From contig JACTAT010000101.1 of the NCBI GenBank assembly GCA_014526335.1, forward strand, positions 315,813 to 379,812: a stretch of 64,000 nt of DNA. Direction: 5' to 3'. The DNA is from Chrysaora quinquecirrha (Eukaryota > Cnidaria > Scyphozoa > Semaeostomeae > Pelagiidae). Below are positions 37,101 to 44,404 of this stretch, in pieces; position 1 is the first letter of the stretch; each line of letters starts with the position of its first letter. Made by a program: the position numbers and the translations under genes. The notes beneath the pieces were generated by a model. The model searched no databases and had not been told where the DNA came from. It saw nothing but the letters and a program-made list of their open reading frames with translations.

Positions 37101-40100
37101 GCAACTTTTACTTTTACTTTTTAAGGGATAGCAAAAGTGGCATGATAAAAGCAATAGCAATTGACAATGCAAAAGAAGTCCCTCAGTAATCACAAGACGA
37201 ATAACAAGCTTCTCTGGCTCTACGGCGATGCGGGGAATAATATAAATTAGCCCCTGCCACATATTAAACGCGAAAAAATTGCATTTAGTCGAGTAGTGTA
37301 TCATTTCATAAATCTCGTAGCTACACCTTCACAATAAATCTTCATAAATCTTATAAATCCTATAAATCTCTTTAAAATCTCATGTTTTAGCTACTGCCCA
37401 TGTGCACGAGTCTTAATTCGCCCGGGCAGGACTGAGCTAGACAACGATTGTAGGAAAGGTGCATGAGTCCTTCAATGACGTAATCTAAAACTAAGCTTAG
37501 TCTTTCAGACCAAATCCAGTCATTTTTGCATTCATTGAATGAAAGGTAAGTTTGTAAATATCTAGAAAAAATGGAAGAAATCCCTATATAAATCTTTGTA
37601 AATCTCAATAAATCCCATAAATCTGACCAAAAAAGACAAAAAGATGTATAAATCCCATAAATCACGATCATGATCTTCTATTCCTCACAACAGAGCTGGT
37701 GCGGTGCATTGTTCATCATCAAAGAAAAAGACATTATCTGAGACAAGATTTTCCCAATGTTGATTCTCTCTAAAGGAGATGGACAGAAAATATTTCTGTT
37801 TTTAGTAATCTCTGCTTTCCTTCCTTCTCGATTACACTCTTTTTTTTATAAGAAACCCATTTATAAGAAAATCAGTACTGAGATTGATATTGGTTAAGAA
37901 ACTTTCAGTACTCGACCAAAAATGGTAAGAAACTCGTAGGTCTCAAGAATCTTTAGAATTAGAAATAAAGCATCGAAAAACAAACTTCTGTTGCAACATT
38001 AGTGTCTATTATTACAAAAAAAACAGCTGATGTAAACGTGAATTGTAGTGCTTCTTCTATTTGTAGAATTTAAGTGTCAATTACCTGTTTTGGCACTTAA
38101 AAATTTTGATTCTAAGAAACTGCCAAGGAACTTTCAGTACCAGGATCTTAGTTTCTTATAAAAAAAGAGTGTATTTAAGTGTACTGTCATTATTCTGAGT
38201 TTGGGTGCATTTTGCATAGCTACAAAGTCTAACTCTTCATGAGTTTGAAAAATTAAAGGGCCAGGGGGGGCAAGCAATAAAGCTCTACCACAAATGCTGC
38301 GTTTTTACAAATCTCCCTGCTCTCGAGTACCGAATAATCGAGGGGATGGGAATAATTTGGGGGTTGGAAAAAGTTATGAAATTTCATAAACGGGGGGTCG
38401 GAATAAAAGGGGGAGGGTTTGAAAATACATTTCGAAATGGTACGATTCAACTGCTCAAACGATATCGTGCGAGAGCAAACATACGTATAGATTACAGTAT
38501 GCTCAACTCGCAAAATGAAAATTTAAGGAAATTTGAATTGATGAGTATGTCAGCAAATTAGCATAGTATGTATTCATTTAACTCCGGCGCCCTAGGTTTA
38601 CTATCCCTAATATGAAAAAAATACGTGTATCAAGTACAAGAACTGATATATGCTTATAAAATATCTTTTCCCCGCGTAAATTCTCAACATTTTGCCACCC
38701 ACACCTTTTATCGTTGATTGAAACCCAGGACATTATATGACTTTCCATTGAGGGTAAGTTGTTTTCACAGCAGAAAATACCCTATGCAAGCGAGCAGAGC
38801 AAAACGATTCCTGCACCCACGCTTTAACTGCCTATGACATCACGACCACCATATTCAAAATTTCTTTTTATTCAATAATATTTTATGACGTTCATAAAAA
38901 AGCTTGTTCACTACAGTGAAATGCATCTCAAAGTTTCTTTTAATGAGACCAACGTTTACTACAGTAAACAAGAAACTGGCAGGCCAAAAACGCAGCCAAG
39001 TGTTCTTATAAAAAACGTGTACAAGATACAATTTTTTTTAACAAGCAACCACTCAATAAGCAACTAGGGCTGAACTAACCTTAACATTAAGCAACTTGAG
39101 GGCTCAATTGAATTTCTGTAAGCAACTAAGAAGTCAAACAACCAAGCTTATAATCTTTCTTGTTGTTAGGAAATTGTTTGTTCTTATGTTTTGTATGTTG
39201 AAGTTCGTTAGCTAACGTTTTTCCACTTACAGTCTCCAAAAAGTCGCGTTGCGGGCCTAAGAGTTGATGATTTTGACCCACGAAGTCAGAAGTGGTTGGT
39301 AGGTACAAAAAATGTTAAGCAACTTTTACGCAACTTTGAGGGCTGAAATGTGTAAACGTTTAAGCAACTTTGAGGGCTAGATAAAAGCCCAGTCGGTATT
39401 AAAAAAAGTGTAACAAAGGAATACACCTTTTCAACTAAGGGCCTCGTTTTGAATATTTGAAAATTGCCTCGCAGAAATATTTCGACAAGCACCTTCATTT
39501 TAGTATTGAGGCAGAATTTTACGCCTCTTACGCCTCTAGTCCTTACAGCGTTGATTTAAAAGCGATGACTTTCTTGATATGAAATTTACCTATCACTTTA
39601 CTCAATTTGTTTGCTTGTAGACCGTTGTTAGGCACCGTTCATACTGTGTTTCACAGCATTTTGCTGACAAACAAGGATTGGAATTTTCCCCCCTTATCTT
39701 TAACAGTCACTTTCTGTTGTTGTGATTCAAGGTTCTTTGTCAGCGACCAGGGATAAACCTATGTGCTGTTATGCACCTTCTTATCCTGCGTACCATTTCT
39801 GTATTACACACGCGAACCCAATCCTGAAATTTTCTCAACAATCAAGTGAACGACTTTTGAATTGATGAATATTCTGTCTTATATTATACAGAAACGGATC
39901 CTTGTGAATACACCTTTTCAACTAAGAGCCTCGTTTTCAAAATTTACGAAAATTTGTTCCTTCAAAAATTTCGACCCCAGATTCAGATTCAACACCTTCA
40001 TTTTAGTATTGAGGCAAATTTTGACGCCTCTAGTCATGACAATGTTGATTTTATAGCCATTAGAAGTTTGACAATTTGTAAAGGACTTGACCGTCGAAAA

Positions 40101-40601
40101 TCGCTCGGAGTGAAATTGTACACTCTCAGTCATTTTTCACGATCAAATCCTTTACAGAATAGAAGAGCAACTCTGGGAACATGCATGTAAAATAAAATTT
40201 CAATTTCTGCGAAAATAACAGTTGAAAGATTGAAAATTAAAAATTCCTGTTGCTGATGTTTGACAGAAGTTGTGGATGCAAGTAATATTAGCGAGATATT
40301 GAAAACGTGGACACATAAAAATTAGTCGGCAACATGTTCGAAAATTTGAAAAAGATTAATTAAAGAGTAAAAGAAATAAACACTTATTCTACGATTTCAG
40401 AGAAGATAGGGCCGAAATACCTAAACACATTTGGACATTTGGAATATATTGCAAGTTTACTAATTTTTAAGATAAAAATAAGAATGAACAAAAAATCTCA
40501 AAGCTCAGGACAGACTTACCAACCCGGCTGTCGCATGGCCTCAAAATAACAGCGACAATAAATAAGATCTTTATACTACATCCATATATGACATATTTCA
40601 T
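16125..40601 (-). CDS. Receptor tyrosine kinase with Eph-type ectodomain and FGFR-like kinase, 15 exons, 3' end missing
   Basis: Minus-strand exons are 40520-40601, 36663-36733, 34635-35262, 32726-32902, 31549-31863, 29966-30156, 28673-28763, 26648-26859, 25542-25581, 24636-24803, 24013-24123, 20382-20563, 18194-18319, 17158-17228 and 16125-16165. Each junction keeps frame (end phases 1,0,1,1,1,0,1,0,1,1,1,0,0,2,1), giving 835 residues. The order is signal peptide, ephrin-receptor ligand-binding domain, Cys-rich module, two FN3 domains, transmembrane helix, juxtamembrane and kinase. The ectodomain follows Eph receptors throughout. The kinase has a short kinase insert and LPVKWMA, which are FGFR/RET/Tie-type features rather than Eph-type. 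The missing part is kinase subdomains X-XI and the tail (Eph proteins end in a SAM domain). It should lie at lower coordinates, where there is an N gap and tandem arrays. It could be called Eph-like or a novel RTK, so no symbol is given. Confidence 0.85.
16250..16690. repeat. Dispersed repeat, also at 60775-61205
   Basis: Both copies share CCAACCGTCAAA-like and CCAAAATACTGGCAATTTTG-like words, a middle block (GGAAATGTAAAGAATTTGAT in the second copy) and CTTCGTCCC/GGGACGAAG ends. The copy here lies in the RTK intron just upstream of exon 15. Confidence 0.6.
16920..17000 (-). repeat. tRNA-like SINE head
   Basis: The minus strand reads GCTCCGGTGGTCGTGTGATT, AGCACTTGTGCGTCTCACG and CCCCGGTTCGATTCCCAC, which contain box A-like and perfect box B words. 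A pairing acceptor stem is not evident, so it is treated as SINE-derived, not as a tRNA gene. Confidence 0.55.
17330..17716 (+). mobile_element. Two tandem tRNA-derived SINE copies (17330-17500, 17572-17716)
   Basis: Both copies start at CCTTGGGCTGTATGACTTGG, contain GAGGTCTATAGCTCAGTGGA and GGTTCGAATCCTATCTATTG, and end GCCACTTGTGGAAAAATC. The spacing is about 240 bases. They lie in the RTK intron between exons 13 and 14. Confidence 0.8.
18524..19130. mobile_element. Non-autonomous Tc1/mariner-like element with TA target duplication
   Basis: The ends are CAGGGTGGCCCAAAAAAGGG and GGGTCCCTTTTTTGTGCCAC plus CATG, with TA on both sides. A full-length copy in opposite orientation is at 53116-53720 (605 bases, also TA-flanked). 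Both share an internal block with ATGACTGACCATACATTAAT. No transposase is encoded. Confidence 0.8.
19603..19840 (-). repeat. Two tRNA-like SINE heads in tandem
   Basis: The minus strand at 19603-19672 and 19771-19840 reads GGTGAGATAGCTCAGTCGGT, AGAGTGCCTGTCATGAAAAC and GGGTTCGAAGCTCGCT. Box A (TAGCTCAGTCGG) and box B (GGTTCGA) are intact. The anticodon loop does not align cleanly with T33, so it is called tRNA-derived. The two copies share about 165 bases of unit. Confidence 0.65.
20382..20563 (-). CDS. RTK exon 12: kinase hinge, kinase insert and alpha-E
   Basis: The exon encodes EPQCIILEFLANGSLLKFLR, a short insert (KSRGYDDSSALNLHTSTLTS) and QLLQFSVMIADGMQHLATQN. The insert between alpha-D and alpha-E is typical of FGFR, RET and PDGFR-type receptors and absent from Eph kinases. 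Acceptor tttccag and donor gtgagt are strong. Confidence 0.87.
20604..20903 (-). ncRNA. 7SL (signal recognition particle) RNA gene, full-length copy
   Basis: Read on the minus strand, it starts GCCGGGTGTTGTGGCGTGC and ACCTGTAATCCAGCTGCT, the SRP Alu domain. It continues through the S domain with GGCCCAGGGTGGAAACAC and AGCAGGCAAAAGTTCTCG, the helix 8 SRP54-binding region (human GGCCCAGGTCGGAAAC). It then has GTAGTGGGATAGCG and TTTGTGAATAGGCTACGG. It ends in an oligo-T tract (A run at 20604-20608), a Pol III terminator. It lies in the RTK intron between exons 11 and 12. Confidence 0.9.
21071..21195 (+). pseudogene. 7SL RNA copy, Alu domain and start of S domain only
   Basis: It starts GCCGGGTGTTGTGGCGTGC and remains alignable through CCGCATGCCTGTGTTGATC and the CCGCACTA segment, then stops at about 21195, before the satellite array. 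It is head-to-head with the copy at 20604-20903, separated by about 167 bases that are themselves inverted. Confidence 0.75.
21225..22965 (+). repeat. Minisatellite of two alternating units (GTACAGTGGAGGGATATCAT type)
   Basis: The array mixes a 22-base unit (GTACAGTGGAGGGATATCAT plus CA) and a 19-base unit (GTACAGTGGAGGATGTTCA or ...ATATTCA). It runs about 1.7 kb in the RTK intron directly after the truncated 7SL copy. The same units occur at 6118-6320, 20225-20290 (inverted) and 49805-50275. Long open frames in it ([17 protein letters not shown]) are a by-product of the repeat and are not taken as coding. Confidence 0.9.
23169..23433 (+). pseudogene. 7SL RNA copy lacking its 3' end
   Basis: It aligns to the full-length copies from GCCGGGTGTTGTGGCGTG to about GATAGCGTTTGTGAATGGGC, then breaks into an AATAAATTGAATTG spacer without the final stem strand or oligo-T. 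A GTGC duplication is present in the Alu domain. The loss of the closing stem suggests a pseudogene. Confidence 0.8.
23567..23868 (+). ncRNA. 7SL (SRP) RNA gene, full-length copy
   Basis: This copy is nearly identical to the minus-strand copy at 20604-20903, with Alu domain, helix 8 motif (GTGGAAACACAGCAGGCAAA) and a terminal TTTTT at 23864-23868. Its length of about 300 nt equals that of animal SRP RNA. A shared upstream block (around 23515-23566) with CCTGTTAGACAAGAATGT precedes it, as in the other copies. Confidence 0.9.
24013..24803 (-). CDS. RTK exons 10-11: kinase N-lobe
   Basis: Exon 24636-24803 has DKFEFSLDDLGLIKILGEGQ continuing FGIVYLA, the glycine-rich loop (G628, G630, G633), and [10 protein letters not shown] with the ATP-binding lysine near residue 655. 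Exon 24013-24123 has ENDIRDFQLELNTMKKL (alpha-C helix Glu) and HPHVVRLLGCCTVRG. The arrangement closely follows FGFR ([20 protein letters not shown], then LLGACT). A 98-base tandem duplication covers the end of the first of these exons. Confidence 0.87.
24205..24385 (+). repeat. SINE-like fragment with tRNA-like start
   Basis: It has GGTGCTGTGGCGCAGTGGCC, CCGTCCTTCGAAAGGGACGT and an AACAACAACA-rich tail. It lacks a full box B, so the assignment is tentative. It lies in the RTK intron after exon 10. Confidence 0.5.
24475..24670. repeat. 98-base tandem duplication covering the 3' end of RTK exon 10 and its donor
   Basis: 24475-24572 and 24573-24670 are identical apart from one base (ttcGgac/ttcAgac region). 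Each copy contains the last 35 bases of the exon, the gtaaac donor and about 60 bases of intron. A second exon-like end and donor thus lie at 24537-24572. Confidence 0.92.
24827..25480. repeat. Long (ATC)n trinucleotide repeat with interruptions
   Basis: About 650 bases are almost wholly ATC/ATT/ACC triplets, in the intron between exons 9 and 10 of the RTK. The open frames across it (poly-Ile, poly-Met) are artefacts. Confidence 0.95.
26091..26588. mobile_element. MITE, AAGCAAC class
   Basis: The ends are TACACGCAGTTTTTTTTATA and TATAAAAAAAACTGCGTGTA. AAGCAAC/GTTGCTTA recurs near both ends and inside (AAAAGTTGCTTAATAGTTGC). It lies in the intron between RTK exons 8 and 9. Confidence 0.78.
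26648..26859 (-). CDS. RTK exon 8: transmembrane helix and juxtamembrane segment
   Basis: Residues about 524-546 are strongly hydrophobic (TTILAVAVSVIILCIVIAI, then VFII) and are followed by the stop-transfer block RIRIKKKR. The cytoplasmic part has tyrosines in NQYGFNDHNYDPVTIP, suitable as phosphorylation sites by analogy with other RTKs. A 40-base exon at 25542-25581 (NPEVNLGIDVEE) follows and restores the phase needed by the kinase exon. Confidence 0.85.
26945..27515. repeat. 21-base minisatellite (TTTTCTGTACAAAAGACATT type)
   Basis: About 27 units of TTTTCTGTACAAAAGACATTG with single-base variants. It lies in the RTK intron between exons 7 and 8. Because 21 is a multiple of three, frames stay open on both strands without implying coding. 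Confidence 0.93.
27675..28255. mobile_element. Fold-back element with ends CAAAATTGCGATGAACAGCG
   Basis: The ends are TTCAAAATTGCGATGAGCAG and ATTCCGCTGTTCATCGCAAT. The inner words are TCGTCTGGCACTCCTCAGAG and CCAGATGCGGCTCGAAATGC. Related copies are 32935-33350, 51735-52262 (an almost complete palindrome) and 53070-53820 (interrupted by a mariner-like element). Confidence 0.8.
28673..28763 (-). CDS. RTK exon 7: second FN3 domain, last part (91-base exon)
   Basis: This small exon is flanked by the acceptor ttcaattgtag and a gttgtt donor. It starts in phase 0 and ends in phase 1, as its neighbours require. It encodes IRVKNSVGVSRWVSKLFKVN and LQDQTNATDG, the F and G strands of FN3 (the family pattern is YxxRVxAxNxxGxSxWS) and a short stalk. 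It was located by searching for the missing half domain. The donor is weak. Confidence 0.7.
28880..29935. repeat. GAATGAAGAATTAGCT minisatellite
   Basis: About 1 kb of irregular units GAATGAAGAATTAGCT and GAATGAAGAAACAGCT, directly downstream of RTK exon 6. A 91-base coding exon (28673-28763) survives just beyond its far end. Confidence 0.92.
29966..30156 (-). CDS. RTK exon 6: second FN3 domain, first part
   Basis: The exon encodes VTNIQGVIFGNVLTLRWNPP, ATVYYEVHCDGYKNQ and SFTVTKSGFLPCM, then a gtaagt donor in phase 0. It carries strands A to E of an FN3 domain. The rest of the domain lies on the next small exon. The flanking intron to the left is filled by a minisatellite. Confidence 0.8.
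31549..31863 (-). CDS. RTK exon 5: first fibronectin type III domain
   Basis: The exon is exactly 315 bases with phase 1 at both ends, so one exon equals one domain. It has VPRQPENVQVLHLTNTSATI, TWNKPSNPGTLPTIYYSVKC and LKPFTYYEFAIYSSNDVSTG, the A-G strand pattern of FN3 with its conserved W, L and Y. The Eph counterpart starts at the same point after the Cys-rich module. Confidence 0.87.
31975..32241 (-). mobile_element. MITE end, AAGAAC class
   Basis: It contains CACTTAAGCATCTATATTTT, TTGTTCTTATTTTGTTCTTA and GTGTTCTTATAAAATTGTTC before a GAGTGT end. It shares GAATGTCTGTAGTGGTACTA with 1340-1375. Confidence 0.6.
32292..32666. mobile_element. MITE, AAGAAAC class
   Basis: The ends are TACACGTAGCTATTTTTTTA and TTTTTATAAAAAATACGTGT. 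Internal AAAGTTTCTTATGT and GGGTTTCTTATAAAGAG repeat the class word. It lies about 60 bases from RTK exon 4. Confidence 0.75.
32726..32902 (-). CDS. RTK exon 4: ephrin-receptor-like Cys-rich module
   Basis: The exon has 59 codons and phase 1 at both ends. It encodes CPAGCNAGYFKSAAGNESC, EKCGNNTALTSNADSCPC and KPDFYRRADKEHD. The spacing of Cys residues and the GYFK/FYRAD words match the second Cys-rich repeat of Eph receptors. The exon is bounded by tttgaatg...cag and gtaagt. Confidence 0.85.
34111..34609. mobile_element. Inverted-repeat element with ends AAGCCTGCTTTCCATATA
   Basis: The left end has CTGCTTTCCATATAGCC and GGCTGTGCCAGTGCTTAACA. The right end has CAGCACTCGCACAGCCACTA and TGGTTATATGCAAACAAAGC. 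It ends about 26 bases from RTK exon 3. Confidence 0.65.
34635..35262 (-). CDS. RTK exon 3: ephrin-receptor ligand-binding domain and first Cys-rich repeat
   Basis: This 628-base exon covers residues about 52-260. It contains WILGSGNIYSVC at the start, LKYRLSDC in the middle and GVYIAFRDLGICGDVIELQV ending in KYIGCP. The last segment parallels the Eph motif FYLAFQDxGAC...KKCP. After it come NGNCVAHS, MHCYSNG and GGCHCEKGYERKGDTCA, which match the Eph linker into the EGF/TNFR-like Cys-rich region. The role by family is binding of ephrin-type ligands at the cell surface. Ligand specificity cannot be read from the sequence. Confidence 0.88.
35370..35650. repeat. Minisatellite of about 45-base units
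   Basis: Six or seven units with AAACGAGGCTGGACGAAGCA, TTACGTAATTCTACGTGG and TGGTAT. It lies upstream of the ligand-binding domain exon. Confidence 0.85.
36142..36637. mobile_element. hAT-like MITE with 8-base target duplication
   Basis: The element 36150-36629 (480 bases) has CAGTGGCGGCGCCAG at one end and CTGGCGCCGCCACTG at the other. GGTATCTA flanks it at 36142-36149 and 36630-36637. No transposase is encoded. It is 26 bases from RTK exon 2. Confidence 0.9.
36829..37120 (+). mobile_element. tRNA-derived SINE (GTCTCTGTGGCGCA family)
   Basis: It has the head GTCTCTGTGGCGCAGTGGTT, GTGGGTTCGGGCCACGGTC and the same tail as 11814-12120. Box B has one change. Confidence 0.85.
37310..37680. repeat. 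Element dense in ATAAATC
   Basis: ATAAATCTTATAAATCCTAT and AATCCCATAAATC recur at both ends, with fewer in the middle. It lies in RTK intron 1. Confidence 0.55.
37833..38173. mobile_element. MITE, AAGAAAC class, GAGTGTA ends
   Basis: The ends are TACACTCTTTTTTTTATAAG and CTTATAAAAAAAGAGTGTA. TTAAGAAACTTTCAGTACT and GGTAAGAAACTCGTAGG lie inside. It is in RTK intron 1. Confidence 0.8.
39027..39412. mobile_element. MITE, AAGCAAC class
   Basis: It starts TACAATTTTTTTTAACAAGC and ends TTAAAAAAAGTGTA. AAGCAACTTTGAGGGCT is repeated inside. Copies of the class are at 52338-53024 and 59814-60170. Confidence 0.78.
40520..40601 (-). CDS. RTK exon 1: start codon and signal peptide
   Basis: The exon encodes M-K-Y-V-I-Y-G-C-S followed by the hydrophobic run IKILFIVAVIL and RPCDSRV, a typical signal peptide. 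It ends before gtaagt in phase 1. The phase fits the next exon at 36663-36733, which encodes VKPFSNWHSVKNVSAGFGPK. No other ATG upstream in frame was examined as a start. Confidence 0.75.
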
Positions 40602-41139
40602 CTTGCTTTTAAGTGACAGATACAATACAAAAGTTAAAATTCAACTAACGATATATTGCTAGCTCCAATAAACTAAACCGACGTGAAAACTTTCTTTTTG
40701 CAAGATACAAGGCTAAGAAAACGAGCAGGTTGACAATGTACTTCCTCATTTGGAATCCGATCCTTCATCCCTTTGTTTTGTCTGTCCGCAATTGCCCAAT
40801 AAAAGTAACAAACGTTGAAACCAGACAAAAGCGATCATATTTCTGAACTGTGATGAAGGGGCACTATTGCAGTCTCCTCCGCAAGGAGAAAATTTGAAAG
40901 ACAACCTCTGTAACGTGCGAAGGAGGCTCGTCCCACGCAACAAGGCAATGCAGACGTGCAGGGGACAGTGGTCTAAAGAAACAAACCCATTCACCCCTGC
41001 ATTCACCCCTGCATCGCCCCCCCTACAATAAATGAAACAACGAAATAGACATACTGCCTTAGCCTTAGTCAGCATGTTCAATGCATTATGGAATTAACAT
41101 ACTGAAAAATGCGGTATGAAATTATAACAATTATAAACG

Positions 41140-42480
41140 AGTCTGAATGGAATGAAAAGCTGAAGAATGCAGTATAAAATTAACATGCTGACGAATACAA
41201 TACGAAATGAACATGCTGACGAATACAATATGAAATGAACATGCTGACGAGTGACGAGTACAGAATGAAATGAACATGCTGACGAATACAGTATGAAATG
41301 AACAAGCTGTTGAAATGATGAAATTATGAAATGAACATGCTGCTGGATACAGTATAAATGAATAAGCTGGCGAAGAATGATGAAATGGTTCATCATCATC
41401 ATCATCATCATCATAATCATAATCAATTAAAACATACCTCCAGCCGAGGTATGTCATTAGCTACTATTGTATTTTTTTAAACTTTCAAATTTCAAATTTT
41501 AAGTTACCTTTTGTATTTTCAAATATTGTAACGGTTTTTTGTAAATTTGCCAATTAATTTTGTTATAAATAATCACACCGTGTAAACGTTAATTTAACTG
41601 AAGATGGATGATAAATCCGAAACATGTCTTTCAAGCTAAAATCTGTTGTCGTTTTTTTTGAAACTTATCTCAAGGCTCAAGTCTAATCAAAACTATATGA
41701 AACTCTACACGCCAACTAGTGGCAAATAAGAATTTCCAATAAAATCAAACAAAAACTAAAGTAATAACAAAGCAACACAACACATACAGTAGCTAACAAC
41801 AAGAAGTGGAATTTGATTTACAGAACGTTTTGGTTTGTTTTTCTATAACTTGAGATTTCGCGAATAAATTTTGCGATATTTCCTGTCAATTTTGGGTTAT
41901 TTGTAGTTTTCATTAGACTTTGGAACTTATGTAATGATGGAGAACAGAAATAACTTGGTATGTACTTGTTTCGTATATCAGAAAAAGTAGTACATTTCAT
42001 AACAGTATGATATTCATCTCCGACTTCGTTTGAAGAGCACATATCACATTTTCGCAATTCGTAATCAATCTTAGCCCACCTACCGGTTTCAACTGGTAGC
42101 TTGTGATTGGCTGTTCGAAACCAGCACAGTTGTTGTGCAAGGTGTCTCAGAAGTTTCTGAAAATAGTCTTCCATAACGAAAGATTTTTTTAACATTGAAT
42201 ACATCTTGCCTTTGTTTGATATCTGCATGTCACAATTCCACTTTTGAAGAAATTGGTCTTTTAAAATACGCTCAATATTATTCATAAAAATATTATGTGA
42301 AAAAATCATTCTTTGTTCATTTCATTCTGTAATCATTCGTGAACATGCTGAATGAATACAGAATGAAATGAACAATCTGACGAATACAGTATGCAATGCA
42401 GTGAACAAGCTGATTAATACAGTAAAGTAAGAAGTGAAAATGCTGACGAATACTAACGAATACAGCATGCAATTAAGCAG
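41140..42480. repeat. Minisatellite (GAACATGCTGACGAATAC type) split by a LINE fragment
   Basis: Units of about 28 bases (GAACATGCTGACGAATACAG plus TATGAAAT) occupy 41140-41390 and resume at 42335-42480. The LINE remnant at about 41400-42310 lies between. Confidence 0.82.
41818..42309 (-). pseudogene. LINE fragment: C-terminus of a CR1/L2-like reverse transcriptase ORF
   Basis: The open frame of about 163 codons contains RTANHKLPVETGRWAKIDYE and a zinc-knuckle-like CDMC...GDEYHTVMKC. This combination (HKLP-ETGR, C-x2-C...H-x4-C) is the usual C-terminal end of many animal non-LTR retrotransposons. No reverse transcriptase or endonuclease domain is present, so this is a 5'-truncated dead copy. 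It sits inside a minisatellite that resumes on both sides. Confidence 0.75.
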
Positions 42481-43014
42481 ATGTGGTGTGAAAGAGGACA
42501 GGGAGCGAGTCCATGAATGCATCCTGTTTACTCACATATAAAGTTAGGAATATAAGTTAGGAGTTTTTATTTATCTACCTCTTAAGTGTTTGCTAGACTT
42601 ACTATTAACTAAACAATTTCATATTATTATTAATTTTATTATCATTTCACCGTTATGATTATTTTCATCATTCACGCCCTCACTACGACAACATGCACAT
42701 CTTCCACACCACACCTTGCCACTGCGAAGCATCAAACATACCACCAATCAGATTTCACCAACCATAATTCAAAATAATTACTTGTATACGAATACTAATA
42801 TAAGAATACTATAAATTTTGTATATACTGTTAAAAAATTTTTTCGATTCTATCACACTCTGAAGAAGCCCTGCTTGGCAGGGCGAAATATTAGTGTTTTA
42901 AAAAATATTCTAAATCGAAACCATAGTTTATCTTTTGTTTTCTGCGTCGCGGTGTTCCTGCTTGGTTTTTTATTATTACTATTACAGTCATTGTTATTGC
43001 TCTTGAATTGGATA

Positions 43015-43080
43015 GGCGGGCCAACAACAACAACAACAACAACAGCAAAAATTACAACAACCACAACAACAACAACAACC
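43015..43080. repeat. (CAA)n microsatellite
   Basis: CAACAACAACAACAACAACA with interruptions is flanked by GAATTGGAT and ATCCAATT words that could pair. Nothing else is recognised at 43081-43690. Confidence 0.9.
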
Positions 43081-43698
43081 CAATCCAATTAAATGCAATG
43101 TAAGCGAAAGCATTGAAATAGAGCAAAAGACAGAAAAAGCAAATCTACTAACTGTTTACCAAGTAAAGAAAAGGTACCCATAATGAAAGCATATCCCTCT
43201 ACAAACACATTCGTCAGACATCATAATGTGTTATGATTCATATCATTAATTTATTCATGAAATTACATTGACATCAATCTATAGCATCGTAGCAACAATT
43301 GAACCTAACCACAAGAATAAACAAACAGCACTTCTAATTAAGTGACCCTGTTCTATGCATAGCAGCAGGTACTGCAAAGCATAGATTATAAATCTTCTAT
43401 CGATCGATTTGTCTTGTTATAAATCTTGCATTTGAAGACTATTATATGCGGCTAGCCTCTTAAGCAGATGTTTTACAATAGATAAGGCTATACCTATGTA
43501 TGCTCTTAGCCGCAATTCGCGACGCTCGTTGGCCGCAAAGTGCCACAAACTCAGAACTTAGGGAGTCATTGTTGGTTTGGCTTGGGTTACAAAGACTTCA
43601 GTACGGTGTAGTGTCGTGTATTCAGTGTAGTACAGTACAGATGACATATAAGGTGCAAGAATAATAGAACAATAGAGCCCGCACTAGAGTATAGCAGC

Positions 43699-44035
43699 GT
43701 AGCGTAGTGGTTAGCACTTGCGCCATTTGGGCTCAAGGTCTGCGGTTCAAATCCAGGCTAGGGAGCACGAATTTACAAGGTGTAAAAACCTTGCTCTCTG
43801 TGACACCGCACCAAGGTGTAAAATTGGTACCTTGCTGATGAAGGCCTTAAAACCCTCGTAGCGCACACTGTATGGCTGCAGGCGAGTCGATATAAACTCC
43901 CCAGGGAGTATAGCAAAAAAAAATGGAAAATGAAAAAAAAATGGCCTGAGGTAAGGGGGAAATTGTTGTAAAGCGCTGTTGAATATGTCCAGTTATAGAT
44001 AACGGCGCTATATAAAAGCTATGACCTTTACCTTT
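43699..44035 (+). mobile_element. tRNA-derived SINE (GCGTAGCGTAGTGGTTAGCA head)
   Basis: Box A-like GCGTAGTGGTTAGCAC and box B GGTTCAAATCC lie in the first 70 bases. The body carries AGTATAGC, and the 3' end has TAAAGCGCTGTTGAATATG and GCGCTATATAAAAGC, a tail type seen in several animal SINEs. Confidence 0.8.
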
Positions 44036-44404
44036 AGTGAGAATCCTTGGTACACAACAAAGAGAGGGAACAAATTGATGCTCTGTTACAGTTAGCTTGA
44101 ACGAGAAGAGTGACGGAGCTCAATGAAAATTTCGAGCCAAAACGAACGATAACGCACCATAACGACGTTGAAACAAGAAAAAACGAGAAAAACAACAACA
44201 AAAGTCACTATATACAAAACCACGGTGTAAAGCCTATATAAAGTTCAAATGAAGACAATACCAGGAATACAACGAAGCAGGCAAGTAATCTGCATTTACT
44301 AACGCAGGTCAAGAGGGAAGCTATAGAATGATACGGAACTGAAGCGTGCAGCTTGTACCGACTTCAGGGATGTGGCAAGTGGTACCAACGGGATTCGAAT
44401 CCAC

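Noticed and set aside
40746..41081. 111-codon minus-strand frame upstream of the RTK signal-peptide exon
   Set aside because: No domain and no splice join to the RTK; exon 1 already has a start codon and signal peptide.
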